From a virus, in IMG/VR virus record IMGVR_UViG_3300031643_000023, positions 1-20,097 of that record: a stretch of 20,097 nucleotides of DNA; one strand, written 5' to 3'. Each line of letters begins with the position of its first letter. Position 1 is the first letter of the stretch. The notes under the pieces are model-generated. The model searched no databases and was not told where the DNA came from. It was given only the letters and a program-made list of their open reading frames with translations. The translations under genes were made by a program, and so were the position numbers. Below, piece by piece: positions 6,962 to 13,678 of the stretch.

Positions 6962-7357
6962 ATGATTATAGAAGGTGCTGTCCAGCGTGGAGTGGCAAAA
7001 TTTACCTATGACTTTGATGCCCTCGGTGGGGTAGCGGGTGACATCACATTAGTTGGTGAGCCGTTGCCTAAAAATGCCATCATATGGGATGGAGTGGTGG
7101 ATGTGATTACCCCGCTTGTGGGTGCTGGGGCGTCGGTGGCATTGACCACTTCACAATCGGCAAACGACCTGATAACTGCTGCCGCTGTCAGCGGTGCCCC
7201 ATGGTCGTCCACTGGCTCCAAGGCGCTGGTTCCGGTTGGCGATGCTTCCAATAGCATCAAGATGACGGCGGAAAGGGCGCCGAAGATAGTGATAACCGCC
7301 GCTGCTTTGACGGCGGGAAAGTTTAACCTGTTCATCGAATACTACCTGTCCGACTAG
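6962..7357 (+). CDS. Putative head decoration or auxiliary capsid protein
   Basis: A 131-residue protein rich in Ala, Val, Thr and Gly, with the alternating hydrophobic pattern of a beta-sandwich (for example AIIWDGVVDVITPLVGAG and APKIVITAAALTAGKFNLFIEYYL). It has no signal peptide, membrane segment or catalytic motif. TTTTTAGGAGGTAATCC immediately before the ATG supplies a strong ribosome binding site. Its place directly after the major capsid gene is where small decoration or cement proteins are usually encoded, and I have seen proteins of this appearance in that slot in other phages. The assignment is positional; a tail or neck role cannot be excluded. Confidence 0.6.
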   Translation: MIIEGAVQRGVAKFTYDFDALGGVAGDITLVGEPLPKNAIIWDGVVDVITPLVGAGASVALTTSQSANDLITAAAVSGAPWSSTGSKALVPVGDASNSIKMTAERAPKIVITAAALTAGKFNLFIEYYLSD

Positions 7358-7389
7358 CGGACAAAAAATAATTAAAAAGAGGTGTAACA

Positions 7390-8085
7390 ATGGAAGGATT
7401 AGTCCAGCAAAACGAGAAATACATCATACCCGACGGCTCCGCATACCGTCCCTATATGACCAGGCGCGGCGAACTCCTGGTAGCCGACTGGATTCAGGCG
7501 GCCATCCTCGAAGGCCGAGGCTTTATCGCCAACGTCGGTGCACTGTCTACCCCGGTGGTTGGCGGTGGTGATGGCGACGTCGTCGATCTCAACCAGCCGG
7601 AATTCGGCATGACAATCCCGTCCGGCACTACAATAATCCCTATCCGCCTGGCGATTCAGCTGACAACCCCGCTGCTCGCCACAGACGCGGATGAGGTCGA
7701 GGCTTTGGCTATGGTCGATGTTACTGCGGCCACTGTTGCGGCTGCTCTCGACGGCACATGGGCTAACACGATTACTCCCACAAATATGAGGATTGCCCTC
7801 AATAACATCAAGTCCGCGGCCTGCACTGTCAAGAGCGTTTGCTCGGCGGATACCACCAACCCGACTGAGAGTATCGACCTGGCTCATATCCAGTTGACCG
7901 GCGACATGAATGGTTCCCCGACGAGCGCGGTCTGGACAAAGAATGAGCTTCTCTACGAGCCGAAGAACCCGCCCTATATCGTCGGCCCCGCCTCGTTATT
8001 CGCCTACTGGGGCGGCACGGTAGCCACCTCCGGCTTTATGCAGTTCTTCTGGCTGGAGATACCGAGTAGCCAGATAACGGGCTGA
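7390..8085 (+). CDS. Predicted virion structural protein, head region
   Basis: A 231-residue protein with no family I can name. It starts at an ATG preceded by AGAGGTG. Composition (Gly, Thr, Ala, Val; few charged residues) and long stretches alternating polar and hydrophobic residues, such as GTTIIPIRLAIQLTTPLL, indicate a beta-rich secreted-like or virion fold without signal peptide or membrane span. Two cysteines near the middle (AACTVKSVC) could pair. It lies between a putative decoration protein and a terminator at 8099, in the head block. It may be a second decoration protein or a capsid-attached spike. Confidence is high that it is a gene and low for its function. Confidence 0.6.
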   Translation: MEGLVQQNEKYIIPDGSAYRPYMTRRGELLVADWIQAAILEGRGFIANVGALSTPVVGGGDGDVVDLNQPEFGMTIPSGTTIIPIRLAIQLTTPLLATDADEVEALAMVDVTAATVAAALDGTWANTITPTNMRIALNNIKSAACTVKSVCSADTTNPTESIDLAHIQLTGDMNGSPTSAVWTKNELLYEPKNPPYIVGPASLFAYWGGTVATSGFMQFFWLEIPSSQITG

Positions 8086-8098
8086 TTATTGGGACATT

Positions 8099-8129
8099 GA
8101 GGGGGCTACAGAACAGCCCCCTCTTATTT
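8099..8129 (+). terminator. Intrinsic terminator at 8099
   Basis: GAGGGGGCT, a 7-base loop ACAGAAC and AGCCCCCTC form a perfect 9-bp stem followed by TTATTT. It separates the gene ending at 8085 from the small gene starting at 8157. The T-run is interrupted by one A, so efficiency may be moderate. Confidence 0.75.
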
Positions 8130-8156
8130 AAAAAGGAGCTAAAAAAGGAGGACATC

Positions 8157-8450
8157 ATGCAGTGCAAGCATCCCTATTTCCGCATGGTAAAAGGCCAGCT
8201 GGTCTGCACTCAATGCGGTAAAACCCCGGAGGAAATCCTCGGCCAGGTGAAAGACAAGGCCGAGGATAAGCTGCCAGACCCGCCGGAGGACAAGGCCGAC
8301 GGCGAGCATGAGGACAAGGAGCCAGCGGATACCGGAGAAACCGGGCAGGCCGAGGTAAAGACCTGGCCGCCCGAAGCTAAGAGACAGGAAAAGGTTATTA
8401 AAAAGGGTGCGAAGCGAGGCAGCAAGAGCCGGAGAGGTTCGAAGGCTTGA
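8157..8450 (+). CDS. Small zinc-ribbon-like protein with a charged tail
   Basis: The start is ATG 8157, with AAGGAG at 8145-8150; an in-frame TTG further upstream lies inside the terminator hairpin and is not credible. The 97-residue product begins with a likely zinc-binding finger: Cys3, His5, Cys17 and Cys20 (CKH...CTQCGK). The remainder is low-complexity and highly charged, acidic and proline-rich at about 35-70 (DPPEDKADGEHEDKE) and very basic at the end (KKGAKRGSKSRRGSKA). A disordered arm with a basic end could contact DNA or RNA. The gene stands alone between a terminator and a structured intergenic region. No function is recognised. Confidence 0.65.
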   Translation: MQCKHPYFRMVKGQLVCTQCGKTPEEILGQVKDKAEDKLPDPPEDKADGEHEDKEPADTGETGQAEVKTWPPEAKRQEKVIKKGAKRGSKSRRGSKA

Positions 8451-8454
8451 CTGC

Positions 8455-8543
8455 TTTCGGCAGAGTGTAGCGACATTGGCTTTGCCGAAGGGCGGGGGCT
8501 CGCCTGGGTTTATCTCCTTTCCCCAGGGAAAACGAGCCCCCGC
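8455..8543 (+). ncRNA. Structured intergenic RNA, two hairpins
   Basis: The 123 bases between 8451 and 8573 hold no gene but two clear inverted repeats. The first pairs TTCGGCA (8456-8462) with TGCCGAA (8483-8489). The second is strong: GCGGGGGCTCG (8492-8502) pairs perfectly with CGAGCCCCCGC (8533-8543), and just inside it CCTGGG (8503-8508) pairs with CCCAGG (8522-8527), leaving a GAAAA bulge on one side. No T-run follows, so this is not a normal intrinsic terminator. It may protect or process the transcript, or regulate the gene at 8574. Confidence 0.45.
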
Positions 8544-8573
8544 ATCTAATATCTGATTTACAGGAGGCATGCT

Positions 8574-9005
8574 ATGGGAGCTGGGAATTGGGTTTTAACT
8601 AATGCCGGTCTAACCTCTTTACTGGATGGGACATTCGACCTCGACTCTGATACCTTTAAGTGTGCTCTATTCTTGAGCACGTCAAATATCGGGGCGGGCA
8701 GCACTACCTATGCGGGGCTGACCAATGAGCACGCCAGCGAGAACGGCTATACCACCGGCGGTATGGCGGTTACCCTCGTCCTGACGGGTACCACGACGGT
8801 CAAAATCGACATCGACACCGACCCGGTCTGGACTGCTAGTGGTGGTAGTATCCTGGCGAGGTTCGGCGTCATCTATGAGGTCAGCGGCACCGTCCTAGCC
8901 TATTGCCTGGCCGATGATACCCCGGCAGACGTGGAGGCTACCGATGGTAATACCTTCACGCTTGCGGCTCATTCAGACGGGGTAGGGACACTGACCACAG
9001 CATAG
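8574..9005 (+). CDS. Phage virion-associated beta protein
   Basis: A 143-residue protein starting at an ATG behind CAGGAGGCATGCT. Segments such as FKCALFLSTSNIGAGSTTYAG, NGYTTGGMAV and WTASGGSILARFGVIYEVSG recur in a family of small phage proteins I recall from many tailed phages, usually annotated as hypothetical or structural. The fold looks all-beta and the protein lacks signal peptide and membrane span. It sits between the capsid group and the large fibre-like gene, so a capsid or fibre accessory role is plausible. Its exact function is not known to me. Confidence 0.65.
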   Translation: MGAGNWVLTNAGLTSLLDGTFDLDSDTFKCALFLSTSNIGAGSTTYAGLTNEHASENGYTTGGMAVTLVLTGTTTVKIDIDTDPVWTASGGSILARFGVIYEVSGTVLAYCLADDTPADVEATDGNTFTLAAHSDGVGTLTTA

Positions 9006-9044
9006 AGATTTCAACCGGTCATTATCATAGGAGGGGAGTAGACC

Positions 9045-9254
9045 ATGGAGAAAAATTACGATGACATGACTATCCCGCAGCTGGAGGGTATCGCCGTCGA
9101 TTTATCGCATAAGAAGCAGGCTCTCCGGGCGGAGCAGAAAAAGGTCAAGCTGGCTATCTCCGCTAAGTACGCTGCAGAGCGCGTCAGGCAAAAGCTGGCG
9201 GCCATGTCCCCGACCGAGCGGGCAGCTATGAAGGCGGCTTTAGACAAGGGGTAG
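9045..9254 (+). CDS. Small coiled-coil protein
   Basis: A 69-residue, almost entirely helical protein with an AGGAGGGGAG ribosome binding site six bases before the ATG. Residues ~10-45 (PQLEGIAVDLSHKKQALRAEQKKVK) have the heptad-like pattern of a coiled coil, and the C-terminal half is Ala/Lys/Arg-rich (MSPTERAAMKAALDKG). It lies 13 bases before the large fibre-like gene and shares its direction, so it may be a chaperone or assembly partner of that protein. No family is recognised. Confidence 0.6.
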   Translation: MEKNYDDMTIPQLEGIAVDLSHKKQALRAEQKKVKLAISAKYAAERVRQKLAAMSPTERAAMKAALDKG

Positions 9255-9267
9255 ATAAGGAGTTTAG

Positions 9268-11166
9268 ATGCCTTACGCTAAACTAGAACCTTCAGGCTGT
9301 GGCATACATAAAGGGCGGGCGAAGCTACGCATTGACCTATTCCTTGAAGTGGGTGACCCGAACTATGATAAAGCTCACGCCTTTGTTGTGGATGAGACGT
9401 GTCCTGAATTCAAGGCGGGTTACAAAGGTAAGCTTGACGCTGAAGGAAATCCTGACTTTGCGGATTACGAGAAGTGGCGAGATGGCCTTCCTCATGTTTG
9501 GAGAGACAATCCCTTCCATTCTCATTTTATCTACCCCGATAAGGAAGCCACAGACGCAGACATTAAAGCCCAGATAGACCGCACCTTAAATTACTTCTAT
9601 ACCTTCCACCAAGAAATGTGGGACACAGATAAGAAGTTCATAGACGAGTGGAAGAAAGTCCCCAAGGTTAAAGGCTCTATCCGTGATGTATTTGTAAAGG
9701 GCGACCCGAAGGACAGAGTTTTTAATGAGCAGAAGGTAGCCGATGTTCTCTCAAGACAAGCCGACTTCTGGGTAGGCGTTTCAAGAGTCCCTCCTATCGA
9801 TTTGAATATAGGGGAGAAGGGGACGATTGATGTTGGGTCAGAGGCGATAAATAGAGATGCGTACCAAGGCGCAGGGAGAACCTTTTTTGATTTAGATAAT
9901 CCTGCTGATGGTACTGGGTCTATTGATACTGTACAAATCTTTCCCGCTTCAACTATGGGAGGATGCAAAGTCGGCACATTCTTCTTGATAAGTGGAACTA
10001 CTTATGAGTGTAGGGACTTAGAAACTATCGGTGATGTAACCGCAGGCGACCCCGACCCCGATGTATTTACTGGCCTTGATATGGGCATAGTGACAGATGA
10101 CCTTCTTGGATGTTATAACGCTACTGGCACGATACAGAGAACTACTAGCGGAACTGCTTCTCTGTATATATACGGTGACTATATCACAGCAGAACGACAA
10201 ACAGCATTTTCCGCATCCACTAGAATATTCTCCCTCTACGGCACAGGAACAGAGAGTGGGGGTGGAGTCGTAGTTACCCCCGGGGCATTCAATTTAACAC
10301 TAACGCCTAAAACCCCGGTAGTTACTGCATCCGACCATAAAACAGTAACGCCGGGAAAAGTCGATATGAGCATAACCAATTATGCCCCAGTCGTTACTGC
10401 CAGTGACCATAAAGAGGTAATTCCTGGCACTGTGGCACTTACTTTAACGCCAAAGATACCGGAGGTCACCGCCTCTGATTTTAAGCTGGTGACGCCCGGA
10501 GTTTTGCCTTTAACATTGACACCCCATACCCCCACTATCTCGGTGACCGGGAATAAGGAGGTAGTGCCGGGGACATTCGCCATGACCCTGACACCCTATG
10601 CTCCGGTGATAACAGCCTCCGACCATAAAGAGGTCGTGCCAAGTGTTGTAACTCTGACGCTAACGCCTAAAACCCCGGTGGTCACCGCATCGGATCACAA
10701 GGAAGTTATACCCGGAACACTGGCTTTAATCATGACACCGAATGCTCCGGTGATCACGGCATCAGATAAAAAGGTGGTTACCCCGGGGGCCCTGGCCATG
10801 ACACTGACGACTTTGGCTCCGAGCATCTTCACGCCGGTCGTAGTAACACCGGGGACTGTCGCTTTAACTCTGACGCCTTATACTCCGACCATCTCCGCTA
10901 CCGGCTCGGTGATAGTAACCCCGGGTCCGGTGAATCTGACATTGACTCCCCATACCCCGAATATATATGTCCCCATCGTAGTGACCCCGGGGACGCTGGA
11001 AATGATACTGACTACCTTCAAACCGACCATAACCGCCAGCGAGTTTATCATCATCACAGCCAACTGCTATTTCCACAAACGGTCGGCTGACCAGGTCTTT
11101 CATGGCCGCAGCGCCGATCAGGTATTTCACGATAGAGAAGCTAACGTGGGGTTTAAATCATCATGA
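9268..11166 (+). CDS. Large repeat-containing fibre-like virion protein
   Basis: A 632-residue modular protein; TAAGGAG at 9256-9262 sets the ATG. Residues ~1-170 are a mixed, charged domain I cannot name. Residues ~172-330 form a Gly/Thr-rich beta domain (IDLNIGEKGTIDVGSEAINR to SLYGTGTESGG) of a type I recall in surface or fibre proteins of environmental phages. Residues 335-593 hold eleven repeats of 22-24 residues, pattern VVTPGxxxLTLTPxxPxVTASDHK. The C-terminus has a tandem RSADQVFH pair. The protein sits between capsid and neck genes instead of with the tail fibres, so a capsid-attached fibre or Hoc-like adhesin is possible; a neck fibre is an alternative. The first ~1000 bases are visibly more AT-rich than the flanks, suggesting a recently exchanged module. 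Its TGA overlaps the next ATG. Confidence 0.8.
   Translation: MPYAKLEPSGCGIHKGRAKLRIDLFLEVGDPNYDKAHAFVVDETCPEFKAGYKGKLDAEGNPDFADYEKWRDGLPHVWRDNPFHSHFIYPDKEATDADIKAQIDRTLNYFYTFHQEMWDTDKKFIDEWKKVPKVKGSIRDVFVKGDPKDRVFNEQKVADVLSRQADFWVGVSRVPPIDLNIGEKGTIDVGSEAINRDAYQGAGRTFFDLDNPADGTGSIDTVQIFPASTMGGCKVGTFFLISGTTYECRDLETIGDVTAGDPDPDVFTGLDMGIVTDDLLGCYNATGTIQRTTSGTASLYIYGDYITAERQTAFSASTRIFSLYGTGTESGGGVVVTPGAFNLTLTPKTPVVTASDHKTVTPGKVDMSITNYAPVVTASDHKEVIPGTVALTLTPKIPEVTASDFKLVTPGVLPLTLTPHTPTISVTGNKEVVPGTFAMTLTPYAPVITASDHKEVVPSVVTLTLTPKTPVVTASDHKEVIPGTLALIMTPNAPVITASDKKVVTPGALAMTLTTLAPSIFTPVVVTPGTVALTLTPYTPTISATGSVIVTPGPVNLTLTPHTPNIYVPIVVTPGTLEMILTTFKPTITASEFIIITANCYFHKRSADQVFHGRSADQVFHDREANVGFKSS
10270..11046 (+). 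repeat. Eleven tandem ~72-base coding repeats
   Basis: These encode residues 335-593 of the fibre-like protein. Copies 1-7 are 24 residues each; copies 8-11 are 22-24 because the ASDHK part is shortened or changed (for example SIFTPV and NIYVPI). Nearly identical DNA blocks recur, such as CTAACGCCTAAAACCCCGGT in copies 1 and 6, so copy number could change by recombination or slippage. Confidence 0.85.
11080..11130 (+). repeat. Tandem RSADQVFH coding repeat
   Basis: RSADQVFH is encoded twice (residues 605-612 and 614-621), separated by one Gly and followed by a diverged third copy, DREAN. The codons differ between the copies although the amino acids are identical, which implies selection on the protein. 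It forms the C-terminal tip of the fibre-like protein. Confidence 0.7.
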
Positions 11167-11495
11167 GTACTAAAACAGAAGATATCACCGTTAAGCAGGG
11201 CGACTTCGGCTATCGACTACGACTCCCCCTATTCGATGCCGACGAGGCTGCGCGGACGGATCTGACCGGCTACACGCCGGAGCTCAAGGTCTGGCCGCCG
11301 GGAGACACCGACGGGGCTCTCACCCTCACCGGCGACAATGGCTGGATTGACGAGGATACCGGAATCGCCTATTACGATGTGGCCGACGGCGATTTCGATA
11401 CCAAAGCTCAGTATCTCTATGAGGTGGAGGTTACCAAGGATGGCGCCGAGGAGAGCGCCAAGAGCGGCCGCTTCATAGTTGAGGAGAGTCCATAA
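11163..11495 (+). CDS. Ig-like/BppU N-terminal-like beta-sandwich protein
   Basis: A 110-residue protein whose start overlaps the fibre gene stop as ATGA. The pattern (ITVKQGDFGYRLRLPLFDAD, DLTGYTPELKVWPP, GIAYYDVADGDFDTKAQYLYEVEVTKDG, SGRFIVEES) matches the small Ig-like beta-sandwich seen at the N-terminus of BppU-type baseplate proteins and as stand-alone phage proteins. In other phages this domain attaches receptor-binding parts to the virion. Tight coupling to the fibre-like protein suggests that it forms part of the same surface appendage or anchors it. A head-completion role is the alternative, since connector genes follow at once. Confidence 0.65.
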   Translation: MSTKTEDITVKQGDFGYRLRLPLFDADEAARTDLTGYTPELKVWPPGDTDGALTLTGDNGWIDEDTGIAYYDVADGDFDTKAQYLYEVEVTKDGAEESAKSGRFIVEESP

Positions 11496-12070
11496 TGGGA
11501 GATTACTGTACTCTAGATGAAGTCAAATCGGAGCTTGGGATTGAGGAGGATGGCAAGGACGGGATGCTCGCTTCTATGATCGAGCAGGCATCAGCCTTTA
11601 TCGATGTATTCTGCAAGCGGGAATTCTCGGCGAGCACCGCGACCCGATACTTCGATGGCGCCCGCCTCCTCCATATCAGCGACCTCCTGGCCGTGACGAC
11701 TCTCAAGCTGGATCAAGACGGCGATGGTGTATTCGAAGTGACTATGGCCACCTCCGACTATATCCTTTACCCCCTGAATGATACTCCAAAGACGATGATA
11801 AAAATCAGCCGCAATTCGTCCTATGGCAGCTTTGCGGACGGGATAGAGAAGGGTGTCCAGATCGCCGGCTCCTGGGGATACGCCACCACGGCTCCGAAGC
11901 CTATCCGGAGGGCGGCTATAATTCAGACCTGCAGGTGGTTCAAGCGCAAGGACTCGGCCTTCTCCGATGTCGTCGGGTCGGCAGAGACGGGCGAGATCAT
12001 CATGTATAAGGGGCTGGATCCCGACATCAAGCTGTTGCTCGAAAAATATATAAAGGTGGTCTATGCCTAG
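11495..12070 (+). CDS. Head-tail connector, gp6-like
   Basis: A 191-residue protein with the pattern of HK97 gp6/phage_connect adaptors, which form the ring under the portal that joins head and tail. Typical features are the start CTLDEVKSELGIEEDGKDGMLASMIEQASAFIDVFCKR, a helical hairpin with aromatic/basic end, followed by a beta insert (LKLDQDGDGVFE, YPLNDTP) and the C-terminal helices IRRAAIIQTCRWFKRKDS and LLLEKYIKVVYA. The ATG shares one base with the preceding stop (TAATG). It is followed directly by the gp10-like gene, the normal neck order. Confidence 0.8.
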   Translation: MGDYCTLDEVKSELGIEEDGKDGMLASMIEQASAFIDVFCKREFSASTATRYFDGARLLHISDLLAVTTLKLDQDGDGVFEVTMATSDYILYPLNDTPKTMIKISRNSSYGSFADGIEKGVQIAGSWGYATTAPKPIRRAAIIQTCRWFKRKDSAFSDVVGSAETGEIIMYKGLDPDIKLLLEKYIKVVYA

Positions 12071-12484
12071 ATGTTCTCAGCCAATACGAAGGTAACGATT
12101 AAGGGGCTTCCCGAGCTGGCGAAGAAGCTGGAGCCTGACAGATTATTGGCTGGCCCGGTCAAGAGCTTGCTCAAGAAGGCCGCCATGCTCCTGGTGAGGT
12201 CGGCAAAGAAACATGCCTCCGGCCGGCCGGGTCCGCGCGTGATCTCCGGCACCCTCCGGTCGAGAATCACACATGAGATAGATGGCTCACACTTTCCACT
12301 GTGGGCAAAGGTCGGCAGCAGTGTGCTCTATGCACCCTTTGTCGAGCTCGGCCATCTATCGAGAGGTGGAACCAGGGTGCGAGCATATCCGTTTCTGGCG
12401 CCTGCACTGGATGATACCCGCGACGAGATCGAGAGCATACTCGGCGAAGCAGCTGGTGAAGTGGAGGACAATTTCAAGAAATGA
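12071..12484 (+). CDS. HK97 gp10-like neck/tail-completion protein
   Basis: The 137-residue product carries the signature of the HK97-gp10_like family: an N-terminal helix pair with basic residues (LLKKAAMLLVRSAKKHAS), RVISGTLRSRITHEID, then VLYAPFVELG and the RAYPFLAPALDD motif. Members act in head-tail joining and tail completion. ATG 12071 follows the previous TAG without a gap, with a weak GGTGGT box upstream. The stop overlaps the next ATG as ATGA at 12481-12484. Confidence 0.85.
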   Translation: MFSANTKVTIKGLPELAKKLEPDRLLAGPVKSLLKKAAMLLVRSAKKHASGRPGPRVISGTLRSRITHEIDGSHFPLWAKVGSSVLYAPFVELGHLSRGGTRVRAYPFLAPALDDTRDEIESILGEAAGEVEDNFKK

Positions 12485-12879
12485 GTATCAAGGGAATCAG
12501 GGATGCCATAAAGACGGGGCTAAAAACTATCGACAAGCTGGAAGCATACGACAATGCCCCGGATAATATTAACCCTCCCTGCGCCTTTCCGATCCCCAAA
12601 GACGGCACCTATGATTTTACTGCCGGCAACTGCTACGAGCTGGGCTTTGAAATCCTGCTCCTCCTGGGCAGACAGGGCGACATCGAGGAGGTCCAGGAGA
12701 AGCTTGATGACTACCTGGCGCCCACAGGAAGCCGATCTATCAAGGCAGCACTTGAGGCGGCTGATTATGGCTCTCATGCCGACACAGTACGGGTGTCGGG
12801 CTTCCGGGATTATGGGGGCATTGTATTTAACGGGATCGTATATATCGGGGTCAAGTTCGATATGTATGCACTGGTTTAG
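12481..12879 (+). CDS. Probable tail terminator protein
   Basis: A 132-residue protein in the slot, and with the size and alpha/beta pattern, of tail terminator proteins (lambda gpU / HK97 neck type): an N-terminal helix (IKGIRDAIKTGLKTI), strands around CAFPIPKDGTYDF and CYELGFEILLLLGRQGD, a helix EEVQEKLDDYLAP, and final strands GIVFNGIVYIGVKFDMYAL. Such proteins cap the tail tube and fix its length. Coupling to the gp10-like gene by ATGA and the tail tube gene just downstream support the call. The sequence signature itself is weak. Confidence 0.7.
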   Translation: MSIKGIRDAIKTGLKTIDKLEAYDNAPDNINPPCAFPIPKDGTYDFTAGNCYELGFEILLLLGRQGDIEEVQEKLDDYLAPTGSRSIKAALEAADYGSHADTVRVSGFRDYGGIVFNGIVYIGVKFDMYALV

Positions 12880-12888
12880 GAGGTTATC

Positions 12889-13605
12889 ATGTCAAAGTAC
12901 CATGGGCAGGATACACGGCTTTATATAGGCGGCTATGACATCAGCTCCCTTATGGCCTCGGTGACGCCGGCGCAGGAGAGAGAGATGAAGGAATATGCCG
13001 TCGCCGATGGTGTGAATGGCTATCATCAGATGCCTGGCTTGACCAAAGATACCATGAGCCTGGACGGGATATTCGATGACAATTACCAGGCGGTGTTGAA
13101 TAGTCTCTTTGCCGCCAGCTCCGGGTATCAGATCATCGTGCCTTTCGGGAGTACCCTCGAGGATAGAGCTCTTGCCTGCGATGCGGTCCGGCTGAATAAG
13201 TATAGCTGGAAGTCAGTGGTGACCGATGTTAACCGGCTCATGGCCGAGATGCTGGCCGACAATCTACCCTGGGACGAGTGCAAGCTGATTCTCCCCAAGG
13301 CTCAAAAGACGACCGACGGCGAGCATACGTCGATAGACGACGGTGACGCATCTGCCTCCGGTCTGGTGGCTTACCTCCAGGTGTTCGCATGCGGCGCTGA
13401 TGATGACCTGATAGTTAAGATTCAGGAATCGGATGACGATGGCGATGAGGACGAATGGGAGGACCTGGTTACTTTTACAACGGCCGCCGGCATTACGACG
13501 GAAAGGAAAGCCGTCTCCGGAGCTGTCGAACAATATCTAAGGGTTGTCTGGTCCGGGACACCGACATATTCAGCTACTTTCGCCGTAGTTTATAAAAGAG
13601 GATAA
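12889..13605 (+). CDS. Tail tube-like protein with C-terminal beta domain
   Basis: A 238-residue protein behind AGGAGGTTATC. Residues ~1-150 form a tail tube-like domain; the segment at 44-64 (GYHQMPGL then SLDGIFDD) is clearly related to residues 52-72 of the next gene's product. Residues ~152-238 are a separate beta-sandwich (GLVAYLQVFA, DLIVKIQESDDDGDEDEWEDL, VEQYLRVVWSGTP, FAVVYKRG) that I recall as an add-on domain in many phage virion proteins. The acidic insert around 180-193 is notable. This may be the major tail protein with a surface-exposed decoration domain, with the shorter paralogue as the second tube component, or the reverse. A terminator follows. Confidence 0.75.
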   Translation: MSKYHGQDTRLYIGGYDISSLMASVTPAQEREMKEYAVADGVNGYHQMPGLTKDTMSLDGIFDDNYQAVLNSLFAASSGYQIIVPFGSTLEDRALACDAVRLNKYSWKSVVTDVNRLMAEMLADNLPWDECKLILPKAQKTTDGEHTSIDDGDASASGLVAYLQVFACGADDDLIVKIQESDDDGDEDEWEDLVTFTTAAGITTERKAVSGAVEQYLRVVWSGTPTYSATFAVVYKRG

Positions 13606-13626
13606 CCCGGATTTCTTAATTACTCA

Positions 13627-13650
13627 GGCGGCTTAGGCCGCCTTTTTATT
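13627..13650 (+). terminator. Intrinsic terminator after the first tail tube gene
   Basis: GGCGGC-TTAG-GCCGCC is a perfect 6-bp, all-GC stem with a four-base loop, followed by TTTTTATT. It is a strong rho-independent terminator. Its T-run merges into palindrome copy 3. Confidence 0.85.
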
Positions 13651-13665
13651 TCTCAAAAAATATTT
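13646..13665. repeat. AT-rich palindrome, copy 3
   Basis: TTATTTCTCAAAAAATATTT matches ATTATTTCTCAARAAATAAT closely. It lies between the terminator and the AGGAGGT ribosome binding site of the second tail tube gene. Confidence 0.65.
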
Positions 13666-13678
13666 AGGAGGTAACAAA

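Noticed and set aside
5689-6963. A 424-codon open frame on the minus strand across the capsid gene
   Set aside because: It mirrors the codon pattern of the capsid gene, has no recognisable protein features and lies fully antisense to an essential gene with clear HK97 motifs.
8097-8156. An upstream TTG start adding 20 residues to the zinc-finger protein
   Set aside because: It falls inside the terminator hairpin and has no ribosome binding site, while ATG 8157 has a strong one.
10270-11046. CRISPR-like regular repeats
   Set aside because: The ~72-base periodicity is in frame, encodes conserved amino acids and lacks unique spacers, so it is a protein repeat.
12282-12928. Two + strand frames (12282-12566 and 12554-12928) overlapping the neck genes
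   Set aside because: They lie out of frame with the gp10-like and tail terminator genes, which have family features and coupled starts; the alternatives have none.
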